DNA of 64,000 nt from Leptasterias polaris (lineage: Eukaryota > Echinodermata > Asteroidea > Forcipulatida > Asteriidae): positions 5,618,501-5,682,500 of the forward strand of contig JAZGTN010000003.1 in the NCBI GenBank assembly GCA_037783415.1. The letters run 5' to 3'. Made by a program: the position numbers and the translations under genes. Below the pieces are notes generated by a model. The model saw only the letters and a program-made list of their open reading frames with translations, made no database searches and was not told the DNA's origin. Shown piece by piece: positions 31,561-45,262 of this stretch (positions are counted from its first letter, which is position 1; each line of letters opens with the position of its first letter).

Positions 31561-32062
31561 AATTAGAGTGGTTTTATGAAGGTTTAATAGAATACTAAAA
31601 ATGAACCACGTACATGAATTTTGTAATGTTTACTGGATGGATGCTTTTGTGCACAAAAACCCCAATAATGAACAAGTGTGTGCGTGCATAGCAACGAGAT
31701 AAATCTATTAAATAATAAAGGGGTAACTTCAGTACAGTAATAACAAGAAAGCAGCAAAACACTATTTTGTTTCATAATTTAGTTTTAAAACATTTTTATA
31801 CATACATTGGTTTTATTCAATTAAGACAAATACTTCATGTTATTGCTCGTCTTTTGTTATTCAAAACTATTTAACAGATTATCCCCCTACACAAAATATT
31901 GGTATATGCCATTGTTGCTGTTGCCAAAATAAATGAAATACCGCGCTCAGACGAGATTGTGCGATAAACTACGACAACGTGCACAAATGAAACTGACTGA
32001 AGTCAGCACGACGTAAATGTACATGTACTGTACATGTACATACACGTGTACGTGAAACTGTG

Positions 32063-32190
32063 TGCTATCACAAAATTTCAAAAAACTCGTCAACGACCGT
32101 TATTGACAGCTTAAAACAGGAGAACTTTGGATTCCGTTCGCACTGGCAATGACGGTCGTTGACAAGGTTTTTCGAAATGTTGTGCTAGCA
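32063..32190. mobile_element. MITE with 44-bp inverted ends
   Basis: TGCTATCACAAAATTTC and CTCGTCAACGACCGTTATTG pair with CAATGACGGTCGTTGACAAG and GAAATGTTGTGCTAGCA. Centre about 40 bp. Between TEKT1 and SLC25A1. Confidence 0.8.
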
Positions 32191-32203
32191 AATAGATAGA
32201 TAG

Positions 32204-32363
32204 TATGGCCCTTTTCCAAACCTCGGCTTCGGGCTCCGTCTCCGGCTCCAGGCTCCGTCTGATATTCGAACCACCGCGTGCAAATACACTGTAGTAGCAA
32301 ACAACAATTAACGGAGCCCAAGCCGGAGACGGAGCCCAATCCGAGGTTTGGAAAAGGGCCATA
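32204..32363. mobile_element. MITE with about 50-bp GC-rich inverted ends
   Basis: TATGGCCCTTTTCCAAACCT and GGGCTCCGTCTCCGGCT pair with AGCCGGAGACGGAGCCC and AGGTTTGGAAAAGGGCCATA. GATAG flanks both sides, but the area is GATA-rich. About 350 bp upstream of the SLC25A1 start. Confidence 0.8.
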
Positions 32364-32714
32364 GATAGCACCACATTGCGCAGCAAATTTGGTGCTGGCA
32401 CTAAATTTAGTGCTGACTTCAGTCTGTACTACAATATAAATGCATATTCATGAAAAAAGTGGGATGGTCTGACATCATGATCACACAGGTCATGTCACGT
32501 CATGTCACATGTCATTCTCCGGGTGACCTCGGCCTCTATCTTGCAGTCGTACCACCCGGATTTTGTACTATTCTTTTTGGAACACGAACAGCTCCGTTTT
32601 CGCTGGAAAATCATACATTTCCAAGCTCACATAAAGTAAGACTGCGACTTGATATTGAGACAGAAATACAAATTATTATTTTAATACACAAAATCAACTC
32701 GAAAAGTTGGCAAA

Positions 32715-35700
32715 ATGAGCACACGAATAAAAAATAGAGAGTGCTCCATCACCGGACTCCCTTCATCGACGGTGTGTTCGGAAGTAAGCAACTCGTCGGG
32801 ACTTTCAAGCCGATTGAACCCACCATTTGGCCAGGCAAGGCCGCTGGCTTTGGCTGCTGCCGCACCAATACGCACTGGTGGTAAAACAACTCATCCTGCA
32901 AAGGCAATCATGGCAGGTAAATATGTCTTCATTTTCTGTGATTGCTACTGTCATTGTATAATTAATCGAGGTATGAAGTTAGGTTTTGTTTTATTTGTTT
33001 TTAACTTTCTTTCAGCATCAATTTTGTGATACTCAACATACATTGAACATTTTAAATTGATAATTCATCTTGCAAGATATAAAGACCACTTTTGTGATGG
33101 CGCAAATGGAATGTGTACATTATTTTAAAGTGCACTCACTGACTACCAGTGACTGGTATGTCGTAGCCCTCTAATCTACAACAAAATTATGCTTTCCTTT
33201 AAAAAAAAAGAGTTAATAAACAAAATAAACAGAATTGAAAAAACTTGTTGCAGCTATTCTTTTGTGGGATTTAAGGCATTGCATGGTGAGGTATCAATGT
33301 AAATTTGGTTTGCGGTAACACCATGTGTGTATCTACTTGCTAGGTGGATTTTATATTGTTCGTTTATAATGTTTTGAAGGAAAGCAACAACTTTTGTAAA
33401 CTTAAACTTCATGAAGAATGGATAGAAAATAATGTGTACTTGGAAGAATTTAATTGCCTGCAATATTCTAGACCCAGTAACTAGGGTGCTGTATACTCCT
33501 TTTTGACATTATGACTCACTGCGCCCCGGCCCAGTTACTGGGTCTAGCAATGGCCCATAATACTAACAGAATAGAGCTAGCTTGTGAAACTGGCATTGAC
33601 AGCTTGATGTGAGGAGGTGGCGGTTTGTCAAACAAATTGTCGGTTAGTTTTACACAAATTTAATAAAATGACCTAGTTATTCTAGATACATATTTAAATT
33701 TGTCATGCCATCTTTTAATTTGTATGGTATGATTCAATTTATATCAGACTATTTGCACATTTTTTTACATTACAATTCAATAATGAACATGCCAGTGTAG
33801 AGAGTCAATATTTATTTATTAGTGTTTATCACAATCACATCAGTACAGTGACAGAAATAACCCGTAAATGATTTACATGTTGTATTGTTTGTGACTTTAT
33901 TTAATTTAGGGTAACCTTTGGATTGTCCAGGTAAAAGAAATTTATATTTTAAATTTGCGTCAGGGATAAACAATTCTATTTGGTTTTATCCATGATACAC
34001 CGATGTGTGTAAAGCACTGTATAGGCCTAATCAGTACTTTCCTGAGTCCTGTGAATCAAAATCCACTAACATACTACTCGAAAGGGATTTGAACCCACAA
34101 ATGTCTTACCACTAGATGTCTTACCACAGATGTCTTACCACAGATGTCTTACCACAGATGTCTTACCACAGATGTCTTACCACTAGATGTCTTACCACTA
34201 GATGTCTTACCACTAGATGTCTTACCACAGATGTCTTACCACAGATGTCTTACCACTAGATGTCTTACCACAGATGTCTTCCACTAGACCACCGAGATTG
34301 CCCAGTGGCTATATTATTATAGGCAGTTTGAATCCTATATTTTAGAAGCAGGTACCATACATGTAGATGGTTAAACTTTTGGGGATAAAGATTATTAATT
34401 GACATTACCCATTCATGTACATTGTACACTGATGTGTGTGTAAAGCAGATAATTCATAAGACCTACAGATCTTTTTCAAATCGACTAACTTCCATCCTCT
34501 GTTCCCAGACCAAATTCAGTGACATCATTGGAACTAAACTAATTGTTGTTTGTAATCATAATACAGAGTGATGAAAGCAACAACTAAACTCATTTTGTAA
34601 CAAGGTGGAGCAGTGTTAGTGGTCGCCCTCATTTAAAAATCAGGCATCTGATTTCTCAAGATTTTTCCGGATTTCCAGTTTTTCTCAAAATCTCCTTGCT
34701 GCCTTTAAATTTTCTTGAAAGATCGTAAAGCAGTCAGTCACCAAAGGGGCATAAAATAACCCCTTTTTGTTTTTTTGACAAATAACCCAGTGAAAATCAA
34801 TGAATTAGTTGAGTCATACTGCATCTCCACAATGTGAGATTTGCAGGCAGGCAGACACTCTTTGGATTACAAAGTAGATGCAACCCTACACCAGAATCGT
34901 TACACACGGTGCAGCACCCATCTCTGCTAAACCAACATGATGCTCTGTGTACTGTAGTCGTTCAAATTAGTCTGCTAAAATGTGCAAAGTGATGGGGCTG
35001 CACTTCGCCCACTCATTGAAGATAAATCAATTTCCAGTTACCAAATAAGCTTGTTGTGGAGTGTTCGCTTCTAAAATCTAGGCCTATTTTCTGTATCTTT
35101 ACATGACACCAGCACTGTGACCCATGGGCCTTAAGGTCTGTGTACACAATGTAGAAAAGATGATGAAAAATGATGGTTTTACTGTGGGAGATTCGAACCG
35201 GGGTCACAGCGTCGGCGAAGAGCAGTAGAGAAACCACTGAGGATCTAGTACCCTGAAATTGCTGTTTCAGTTTAGTAAACTCATTTTATTTATATTTCCA
35301 TATATAGGCCTAAGCATTGAAAAGCATCTTACAATTATTTGATTCAACAAATACAAGAAAACAGAGCATTGGCGCACCTTTAGTTTGTGTGGTGAAAATT
35401 TTGTACTGTGCACTTTAACATGCATTGAACGTATGCCATGATCGTGATCGGCAGAAATTGTAAGTTCTCAACCGTGCATGTTAGTCTAGTCTTAAATATC
35501 AGTTGCCAGTGACCTCTAGCCATGCTAGCTGTCGATGTATGATAAAAAACTATTTGCATAAATTTAGGTTGATAAGATTCCCGTTGTAAATTAACTCTGG
35601 TATAGTAGGCCTAACCAGATTGAACTGCCTGGATGCATTTCTCCACTCATCCTTCTAAGACCGGCGGGGTCTTCAATCAACACCCTAGCAAGGAAATGAA

Positions 35701-38700
35701 ATACAGTTGTGGCTCTATACGAGAGACACAACAGACTTGAATGAGAAATCTGTTGAAAGTATTTTTGGTTTTGATTTACATACAGTGCATAAAATTTACA
35801 AATAAGTACATGTATACAATGTGCAGTGATTTGACATCGTTTAAAACACTGATACATGTAGTGAATAATAATTTTCTGCTGGTACATGAATGAAAAATTG
35901 CACGGTACGTACTTGATATAGCCTTTGAAGTGTACAATTTGTGTGAATTTTCAAGTGACACTGTAAGGAATATGATAGCAGAAAATACTTAATGCACTTG
36001 ATTATAAGCATTAATTAATACTATCTCGCACAGGCCAGATTAATAACTTTATTTGTTTTTCCCCTCTTATTTAGATTTTTTTATTTATTTTAATTTTTTT
36101 GTTTCTTTCAAAATTTGGATCAGATCAAAAGCATGACCACAATTTTAAAAAACAATTAGTATAATTTTGTATGTTTTAAACCCATGTTTCATGTGATATT
36201 AAAAAGGTAAGTTCAATCACAGTCCGAAGAGACCAAATCCTGTATGAAATGAAATACATAGCAGGTGGACTTCCATATTTAGAGACTCTCATAAATGAAA
36301 AACAACCAAGCAAGATGTTTATTTGTTTTAAGGAAGAATCGAGTCTGTTTATTCACACACAGCTGTGTTAAATTGATTTCATTTTGGCGTTCTCACATGT
36401 ACACGTATGCATAATGCATAGTAGCCGGAAGAAAAATGTTCATCAAAATGTCGAAGAGAGCCATATTATCAACTAATTATTTATGTGGAGAGAGGGAACT
36501 ATAGTTGTTTGTACGTAAATGCAAGTGAGGAAAATTGTTATTTATACATAACAAATTGGACAACCAAACATGGATGCTGGTTTGAACTACATTGTAAAGT
36601 TGCAGAATTCTCCATTAATGTGCATTTAGAATGCTCAAAGTTAAGTCATTTGTTTGCAAAGAGACATGTACACAGTTGTAATTAATACAATAAATAACAA
36701 TAATAATTTAAAATTTATGCTGCGCCCTTTACATAATTTTTTTTTAAAGCGCATGACACATTTTCATAGAATGAAAGAAAAAAGGGATGGTTACCAGGCC
36801 AATTTCCCAAGCCATGGTGTGCGGGATACATCAGTTCTCTGAGTTCCGCCAACAGAGAACTAATAGACCTACATGTAGAACATGTGTACCATGCTTTATT
36901 TAACACTCCGTACTAATGCTAAAAATAGAAGCTACATGTAAGTACACGGATCTTAGACAAACGTGTCAAATTTCAGTAATACAAGCACGTGTCCAAGTTT
37001 CATGTTTACTTGCATCTGACTATAGTACTGATCGCGTTAGTTGTGGAATGTTTGTCTGGCAGCCAGGTATTTTGAGCAAAAGTGACGTCATTAGTGCGGA
37101 GTGCTTTTGTGGAAATTTCTTTAGTTACTGACGATGATTGTTCTTGTCGGGAGGTATCCTATGTTTGCATGCAAGTTTTCAGCTGATCAGCTGATTTTCT
37201 CATTTTTTACCTAAAATATTGCCATACACAAAAAAGCAATTTTACACAATTTTTGTTAACAGTATTTGGCCATCTCCTCTTTATGCAAATTACAAAGTTG
37301 CATTGTGTTTGTGTTTAAATTGTGGATTCAAAATAACTTCATGTTCTACGTACATGTACATGTATGTTCTAGACAAGTCCCATGCGGCTATACCTAAGTC
37401 AATTAATATTTATTAAATGCACGGCAGTCAGATCTGATGGCAGTTCTTCCATTCAACCCCAAAAATGTATCTGCTCACACACACAGCTTGACTTCCTGCA
37501 ATCATTCATATTGAATCTACATTGTAGCTTGCTGCAGACGTCAGTGAATGACACTTGAGTTTAATTCACTCAAGAAAATCAGGTTGATTTCCTTAATAGT
37601 GTTAGCTTAATTTAATACTGATATTCTTCTGGCAGACAGAATGATTGTGGAGATCCACAACAGCAAGAGGGTTTTTTTCTCTGGCCTTGTGCACATTCTT
37701 ACGCAAAAAGCAATATTATGATTGCATTATCGCATGTATTTTACAATATTTTTTCCCCCATTAGGCAAATATTTGTTTTGCAATTACATGTATTTAGTTT
37801 GTGTGGGGTGTTTTTGATGTACATGTTGGAAGTTTGTTTTGTTTTACTTTGTTTTGATTTTAAAAAGGACACAAGAATGTCCAAGAAAAACATATTTGTG
37901 AAGTTTGTGATAATTCTAAAGAGTTGTCAAGTTGATATATTGTTTATTCTGCAATAAAAACAAAAATGGACATTTCACCAGATTCCTATGCCCCATCAAT
38001 AAATGTGGTTGGAAGACTTTTCCACTAGCAAAATGAACATAAATGTATTAATTACCAAGTACACCAACAGGGAAAAAAACGGCTCTTGATAAAACAGATT
38101 TGAAAGTCTATGGGAATGTTTTTAGTAGCACCTAGGTCCAATTTCATGGATCTTCCATTTTTTATTTTTTTTTCACGCCTTATACATGTAAGCAATTGCG
38201 GTAGTCAGAAAAATACACAGTTACTGCAACCGTATTTCACGTATTTCACAGGTTTTTCAATGGCACTGCTAGCAAACACATCTTGGTTTGTTTGTAAAAT
38301 TCCAAGGGAAGCAGAGCCAAAGAACTGGGACCAGGTCAAAAAAGGAAGTGACCTTTATGATTATCTGTGCAATTCTGTGTCAAGGATCAGCATCAGGTGT
38401 ATTATAAATATGTACATTGTACCCTCGTTGGCCAAATGTTAAATGCTGTAGATTGTAAAAAATATGTACACTAGATGCATTTTGGGTATTTTGTGATCAC
38501 TCTTACTAGTTGAGTCTGGTGTTCCAGCAGTAATTCTGCTGGGTGTGACATGTTATTGTACTTGTAAGGGGCTAAATTCTCTACTGATCTAAAGTTGGGT
38601 TTTATATCAGGGTGCCAGGCTGTTGAGACTACATACATGTACACGTACACGTACATGTAGTAGGACAACTAATATATGCTGGTATTGTTCAACCGGAAAT

Positions 38701-41700
38701 CGTATTTTTTAAACATTACTGTTGAGCTGCTTGAATTGGCGATACCATGGTCCACTAAAATGTACTGTGTAGACACACATAAAGACTTCGTCTTGCTTAG
38801 TTTTATTACATAAAGAACAAGTTGCCATGCATTTTGGTTGGTTTTGAAAACCTGTTTTTTATATTCTTGTTTGTCAATCACTAATAACCAGGCTAAAACC
38901 ATCGTTTGTGCATTTACATCGTACATGTCTACATGTATTTAAATATTGTACTCGGTGTGTATGTGTGGGTGTATAGACAAGAAGTATTTAATACTGGAAA
39001 TGTTTCTTCCATGCATTTTGCGTAGCAAAAGTTTGGAGTGAAAATGACTTGTGCACTCTCTGATTGGTAATTTTTGAGTAGCAACTGATATATTTGTTTG
39101 TTACATTTTGCTATGCTGTACAAGGGAAATCATTCACTGAAATCCTCTGTTTGTAATTGCAGCACAGAGCTTGGCTGTGTGTATGTTTGCATGCAGTGCC
39201 TGTTTACTTACAAAACAGTCGCGCCCCTTCTGAATATTCATGAGCTATTTGTGGGTGTGTAGCATTGTGCTGCTACTGATTGGCTAATAGAGGTGGCCTT
39301 CCTTTTCTTTTGTGTGGGGTCATTGATTCTGAGAATGTTCTGAAGGGAATTGGGTCATTCAATGATAAAGGACTTAGTGAAAGAGTATGGGATACCAGGG
39401 ATGACATCCTGCTGGGATCTTTATACGATTCTGAGAGTCATGAGAGTCGGTTCTTTCAGGGACTTATTGCCCCCCCCCCCTTTTGCTTGAGGGGGAAAAA
39501 AAAAACACACATCAAGGGGAAAAATGAGGGAGAGACAAAGTTAATGAGAGATAGGCCATACCAATTTTTTTTCTTCAAAAAAGCTACTAATAATCCGTAC
39601 CTCGTACACTTTGTTTCATTTGTGGACCACTATTAATTCACTGACATACATTGTCTCATGAGGAATTACACGTGAATCTGTGTGTGTGGACATCGTGTTT
39701 TTCTCACACACTGAACATAAGCACGAAACACCTGCACATGCCTGGCGCGGGGGTCCGGGGGGGGGGGGGGGGGGGGGGGGGGGCGTAATTTTTTTTCCCA
39801 GGAGAGATGAGGCCACTTGACATAAATTTGCGTGCTATAATAATTTTTGTAATAAATTTAAAAAAGACTGATTTTGGTAGAAAACACGCCAATTTATGCT
39901 AAGTTGCCTCATCTCTCCTGGGAAAAAAAAACGCGTCCGGGGGGCGTGAAGATCATACAACCGCAGCGTGAGTCGACCATGCCACCTGTGTGTGTACATT
40001 GTGCGAAGAAGTTTCTGGCTGGAGGTCAGCACGCGTGCGCGCTAAATACAATGTGACTTTTACAATACGAACTTCGGAAACTAATATTAAGATAAAAAAA
40101 GACATAGCCCCATGAATAGGGCCAATCCACTTCGTATCCTTGGCCCTAGCACCATTGCAATCCTATTTTTGTGCCCGATTTAATTTTTAATCCGGGTTAT
40201 GAAACTTACTGATCGAATGCTACTGTACTTGTAGAAAGCCCTAATGCTGAATTATTTTTTTAAAACAACACAGATCTTTTGGGAAAATTGTTTGCTTTTC
40301 GAATCGCGAGTGTGATTTTTTTCCCCACATAATACTGTACATGTACTTGCGCGAAAACCATTGTCAGGTTCCCTCAACAATCCACAACAGTTATACTATC
40401 AACTGCTGAAACTTTAATGGGGACCAGACTGATTCACTCAGCGCGCTGAGCGAAGGTTTTGTGAAATACGTGTAATGCGGTGCGCATCTCAAGCCCGTCT
40501 GCGCAAAAGATATTATGCTCAGCGTGTTATGTAAATCAGTCTGGTTCCCAATAGATCGTATAAGTGTTGTGAAATTGTTCAGGGAACCCAACTAGTATGG
40601 TTCTCGCGCAAGTTGTTAATACGTGATCAAAAAATTCACTCTCGCGACTCGAAAGGCAAGCAATTTTCCCCCAAAATCCGTGATGTTTTTAAAAAAATTT
40701 TTAGCATTAGGGCTTTCTACAAGTAGGCCTACAGTAGCATTCGATCGGTAAGTTTTATAACCCGGATTAAAAATTACATCAGGCACAACAATAGGATTGC
40801 AATGGTGCTAGGCCCAATTGGCAAGGATACGAACGAAGTGGATTGGCTCTATATGGGGCTAGTGAAGACATAGCATCGTATAATCATGTGGTGTCTCACT
40901 CTGTTCAGAAAATCACAGATTTTTTTCGTATTCAAGAGAGAGGGTTAATATCCGTTGTGTTTCTTTCAAACTGGTAATTATCAATTTGTGCAGGGCTGGG
41001 GGAGGGGGGCTAGGTCTAGGCCTACCCTCACAATTTCGTACATTATTATTATTATTATTATTATTATTTATTCAGCCAACACACAACGATACAAAACAAT
41101 ACAGAAGTACTTCCAGATGGGCTAGGAGAAACAAAAGCAAAGTAATTACTGTGGTCCGTGGACCTGCTGCCCCACATCTGGTTGTAAACAAGTAGAGTAA
41201 AAATATATAACAATTTATGTGAAAAATAAAAGATAATAAATTAACTATAAATAAACATATGTACATGTACATCAAAGGTTAACATTTTAAACAAAACATT
41301 AAAAGCATGAATTATTTATTTATTTTATTTATTTATTAACCAAGTCCAACAGCGATCAAGTCGCCAATTACAGGATGGTATAGATAAAAGCTATGATACA
41401 AATAAAATATCTCCATTAGAAAAAAAAAACATTGTGTAAACATTAATAGATTAAATTTAAAATTATACAATTAAATAAAGTATACTTAAAAATAAGGCAA
41501 ATTAAATAAATTACAAATAACACTACAGTACAAGGGGGATTATATACAAGAAACAAAGCAAATCAGACTGTGTTCGCTGCAATGGCATGGTAGATCTGGT
41601 TCCGGAAACTTCCAAGGCTCGCCGCACCGAACACATCACACCTCCCATGGAGTCCATTGTAGGTGGAAGAAATTCTTGAAACAAGGCCACGCTTTGTGAC

Positions 41701-44700
41701 CTCAACGCGACTCCGTGGGACATGTAAGATGTGCTCGTCGGCAAGCCTTGTCCGTCGTGTGTGTACATGTATACTGAATGGATTAGCGTCGGTGACATTA
41801 AAAAGGTTATGGAAGTGTTTGTAAAGAAATAAACAGTCATTTACAGATCTTCTAACAGAGAGAGGGGAGAGTTTGTACAGGTCACACAATTCAGGATATT
41901 CAAGGTTACATACACTAGTGTTAAGATTCTTATACATGAAACAAAAATAACGACGCTGAACTCTTTCAATCCGGGAAACCTGGTAAGATGAGATAGAATT
42001 GAATGTTACAGTACAATATTCAAGGTGCGGCCTAACAAGGGTACAATACAAGGTCCGAAGTGTGCGCTCATCCTTAATCGATCGAAAATTACGCCATATT
42101 AAACCCGACATGCGGTTGGCCTTTTTGATGACATGATCCACATTAGGAACAAAACAAAGCTTTGAGTCAATGAAAACACCAAGATCCTTCTGAACAGTTA
42201 CCTGATTTAGAACATTATTATTAATATGGTAATTTGAATTAATAGGCTTCCTTTTAAGAGTCAATGAAATAAAACTACACTTGTTGATATTGAAAAATAG
42301 TCGCCAGGCTAAAGACCAAGAATAAAGCCTGTCTAAATCATGCTGTAAGTTGGTGATGTCTGTAGAACAAGAAATTTGACGGAAGATTTTCAGGTCGTCG
42401 GCAAACATTAAACAATCACTACTTAAATGCTTGGGAATATCATTAACGAACAGGTTGAAAAGTAAAGGGCCAAGGATTGAACCCTGTGGAATACCAGATG
42501 GGACCAAATTCCACGAGGAACACTGTCCGTCTACAACTACTCTATGTTTTCTGTCGGTTAAATAACTACGAAGCAACAGTAAGAGATTAGGATGGAGATT
42601 ATATGAAGTCAACTTATACAAAAGTAGGTCATGTGAAACACGGTCAAAGGCCTTTGAGAAGTCTGTGTAGACCACATCCAACTGCTTCCTCTGGTCAACA
42701 GCACGGTATGCCTCCTGGAGTAATGAAGTGAGATTGGTGGAGCAATCCCGGCCTGGGACAAATCCATGCTGTTGCTCAGAGATGGCTGGTTGGACATGCT
42801 GCACAATTTGTTCACACACAATCTTCTCAAAGACCTTCGACACATGAGGAAGCAGTGAAATGGGTCTATAGTTGGATACATTTTGTCTTTTACCGGATTT
42901 GTGAATGGCAACTAAATTGGCAACCTTCCATAGAGAGGGGTAGGATCCAGAATGAAGAGCCTTTCGAAATATATTTGCCAATGGACCACAAAAAATATCA
43001 CCGTAGGACTTCAGCAAGAAACCTGATATGTTATCCGGCCCACTGGCTTTAGACACTTTGATCTCTGAGAGTTTACGCAGGACATCAGACTCACTGATTT
43101 GAACTACTGGCATAGTGTTTAAGTTGTAGGTGTGAAGGGCTGGCTTGTCGTCACTGGATTGGTCAGGATCTGGTAGGTACACGGACTGGAAGTACTCCAT
43201 AAGCAGCTCGGCCTTTCCAGCTGGATCAGATGCTTCCGTTCCGGACGTTTCATTCTTGAGGACTGATGGCAGAGTGTGTTGTCGGGATCGAGCTTTAATA
43301 AAGCCCCAGAAGCGTTTAGGATTGTTCCCAATGTCTTTGGCAAGGGAAGCTAAATAGCTGGCATACTTAGTCCTTAAAAGACGCTTAAATACAGTTCTGG
43401 CTTCTTTGAATAATTCTTGATTTACTACAGACGGATTGGACTTCCTCCTCCGAAATGCTTGCTCCTTGGATTTCAGGGCCTGCCTGACTTCCCCATCAAA
43501 CCATGCAGGACACCGGCGACGAGGATGAACCACAGGGACGATGTCCACTAGAGCCGCTTCTACTAGATCGTAGAAGAGTGATGTTGCCTCATCACAGTTA
43601 TTTGTGGCATCTAAGATGTTCCACGGTATGCACTGCAGAGTTCTCCTTAAGTCATTCAAGTCAGCTTTATGGAAGTTGTAGACTGTTCGGGTTGTTGGGT
43701 TGAACTTGGTCAGAGTACCTAGACTGAAATTAACTTTGACTGAATTGTGGTCGGACCTGAAGAGGTCGTCCCCAGTTCTAGATGAGACGTTTAAATGTTT
43801 GGAGTGTAGAACTAGGTCCAAGATGTTTGTGCCTCTAGTCGTAGAAAGGTTGGATTGTTGTAGATCGTGTGTGGTCATCAGGTCAACAAAAGCATCGTCA
43901 ACGGTGGAACCACTTGATGCTGGGAGACTTGTGTCGGGGCTCCATCGTAATGTTGGCAAGTTAAAATCACCGACAACACAGACTGTGCGAAAGTGGTGAG
44001 AAACAGCCGTCAGTGAGTCGGAAAGGGCTTCAAGTGATTGAAGACCGGCATTTGGGGGTCTGTAAAAAACTCCCAAAATGGCATTGTTGCGCTGTGAGAG
44101 TCGAACTTCCACCCAAAGAAGTTCCAGATTTGGTCGTTCAAACTCATATCGTCTGCGGCACTCAAAGGAATTGTGGCATCCCAAAAGGACTCCACCACCC
44201 CGGCTACCACTTCTGTCTTTGCGAAATATCGTGAAGTTGGGGATAGTTACCTCTGAGTCGGAGACGTCTGCATTGAGCCATGTTTCAGTCAGGGCAAAAC
44301 AGTTAAAGATGCCAAAAGGGTTCAGATGGGCAGTGAAGGTGCTGTGATAAGTGCTGTGATAAGTGTTAGAGTAAAACCAGTTTTTAAGAGTGAAAAAGGA
44401 AAACTGAAGAACATTTTGATATGAAATTACAATGCACACAAGGCATCTCAGTAAAGAATGTGAAAGCATTGATGAATCCTACGAGAATATGAATCAAGGT
44501 ATTAAATAATATATAATTGAATCACTTAATAGGTAAATAAGCGAAGGAAATTAGGAAGTATGTAAAAAAAAAAATCAAACAAATAAATAAATGACTAGTA
44601 TATAGATAAACAAAAAGATAAATAAATAAATAAAAATCTGTACGTGTTGAAATATAGAATAAATTAATGAAATAAATAAGTAATAAATTAATTATAGAAT

Positions 44701-45227
44701 TTCACATCTTTATAAGGATATAACAAAGAGACAAGTTAAGAAATATTAACTGTACATTAATGTTATTGTTGCTCGATCGCGCTGTCACTGAAGACAAGCA
44801 CAACTTGTTCTTATCAGTAGTAACATATTATTTTTGTGTCACATTCTAATCCTCAAGTATGTGAAAACTTATAGACAAAGAGGTTAAAGTGTCATTGCCG
44901 AGTGGTTAAGAGCATCGGATTCAAGTTCTGGTGGTTTAGTCATCGGGGTGTGGGTTCGAGTCCCGGTCATGACGCTTGTGTCCTTGAGCAAGACACTTTG
45001 CTATAATTGCTTCTCTTCACCCAGGGGTATAAATGGGTACCTGCAAGGGTAGAGGTTGATATTATGTTTGAAAAAGCCTTCGGAGCGCCATCACGGCAGC
45101 CCGGGCTGTATTCTCCCCAGGGAGCTGAGAAAGATTAAAGGAATGTTATTGGCCCAATGACCAGGGCACTAATGTAAAGCGCATTGAGACGTTACATTGT
45201 ATTGTGAAATGCGCTATATAAGAACTA

Positions 45228-45262
<35 letters not shown>

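Larger units (their letters stand above)
31561..32714. promoter_or_regulatory. divergent spacer between TEKT1 and SLC25A1
   Basis: The two genes are transcribed away from each other across this interval. It contains two adjacent inverted-repeat MITEs (32063-32190 and 32204-32363), described separately. No core promoter motif could be placed with confidence. Confidence 0.4.

Noticed and set aside
39616..39892. Proline-rich ORFs on the minus strand
   Set aside because: Produced by the 27-base G homopolymer; no splice or family support.
42855..44347. Several plus-strand ORFs of 65-99 codons
   Set aside because: Shadows of the LINE reverse-transcriptase ORF on the minus strand.
44888..44974. 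tRNA-Leu or tRNA-Ser gene
   Set aside because: Followed by a SINE body and a LINE-like (TTA)n tail; recurs many times with decay.
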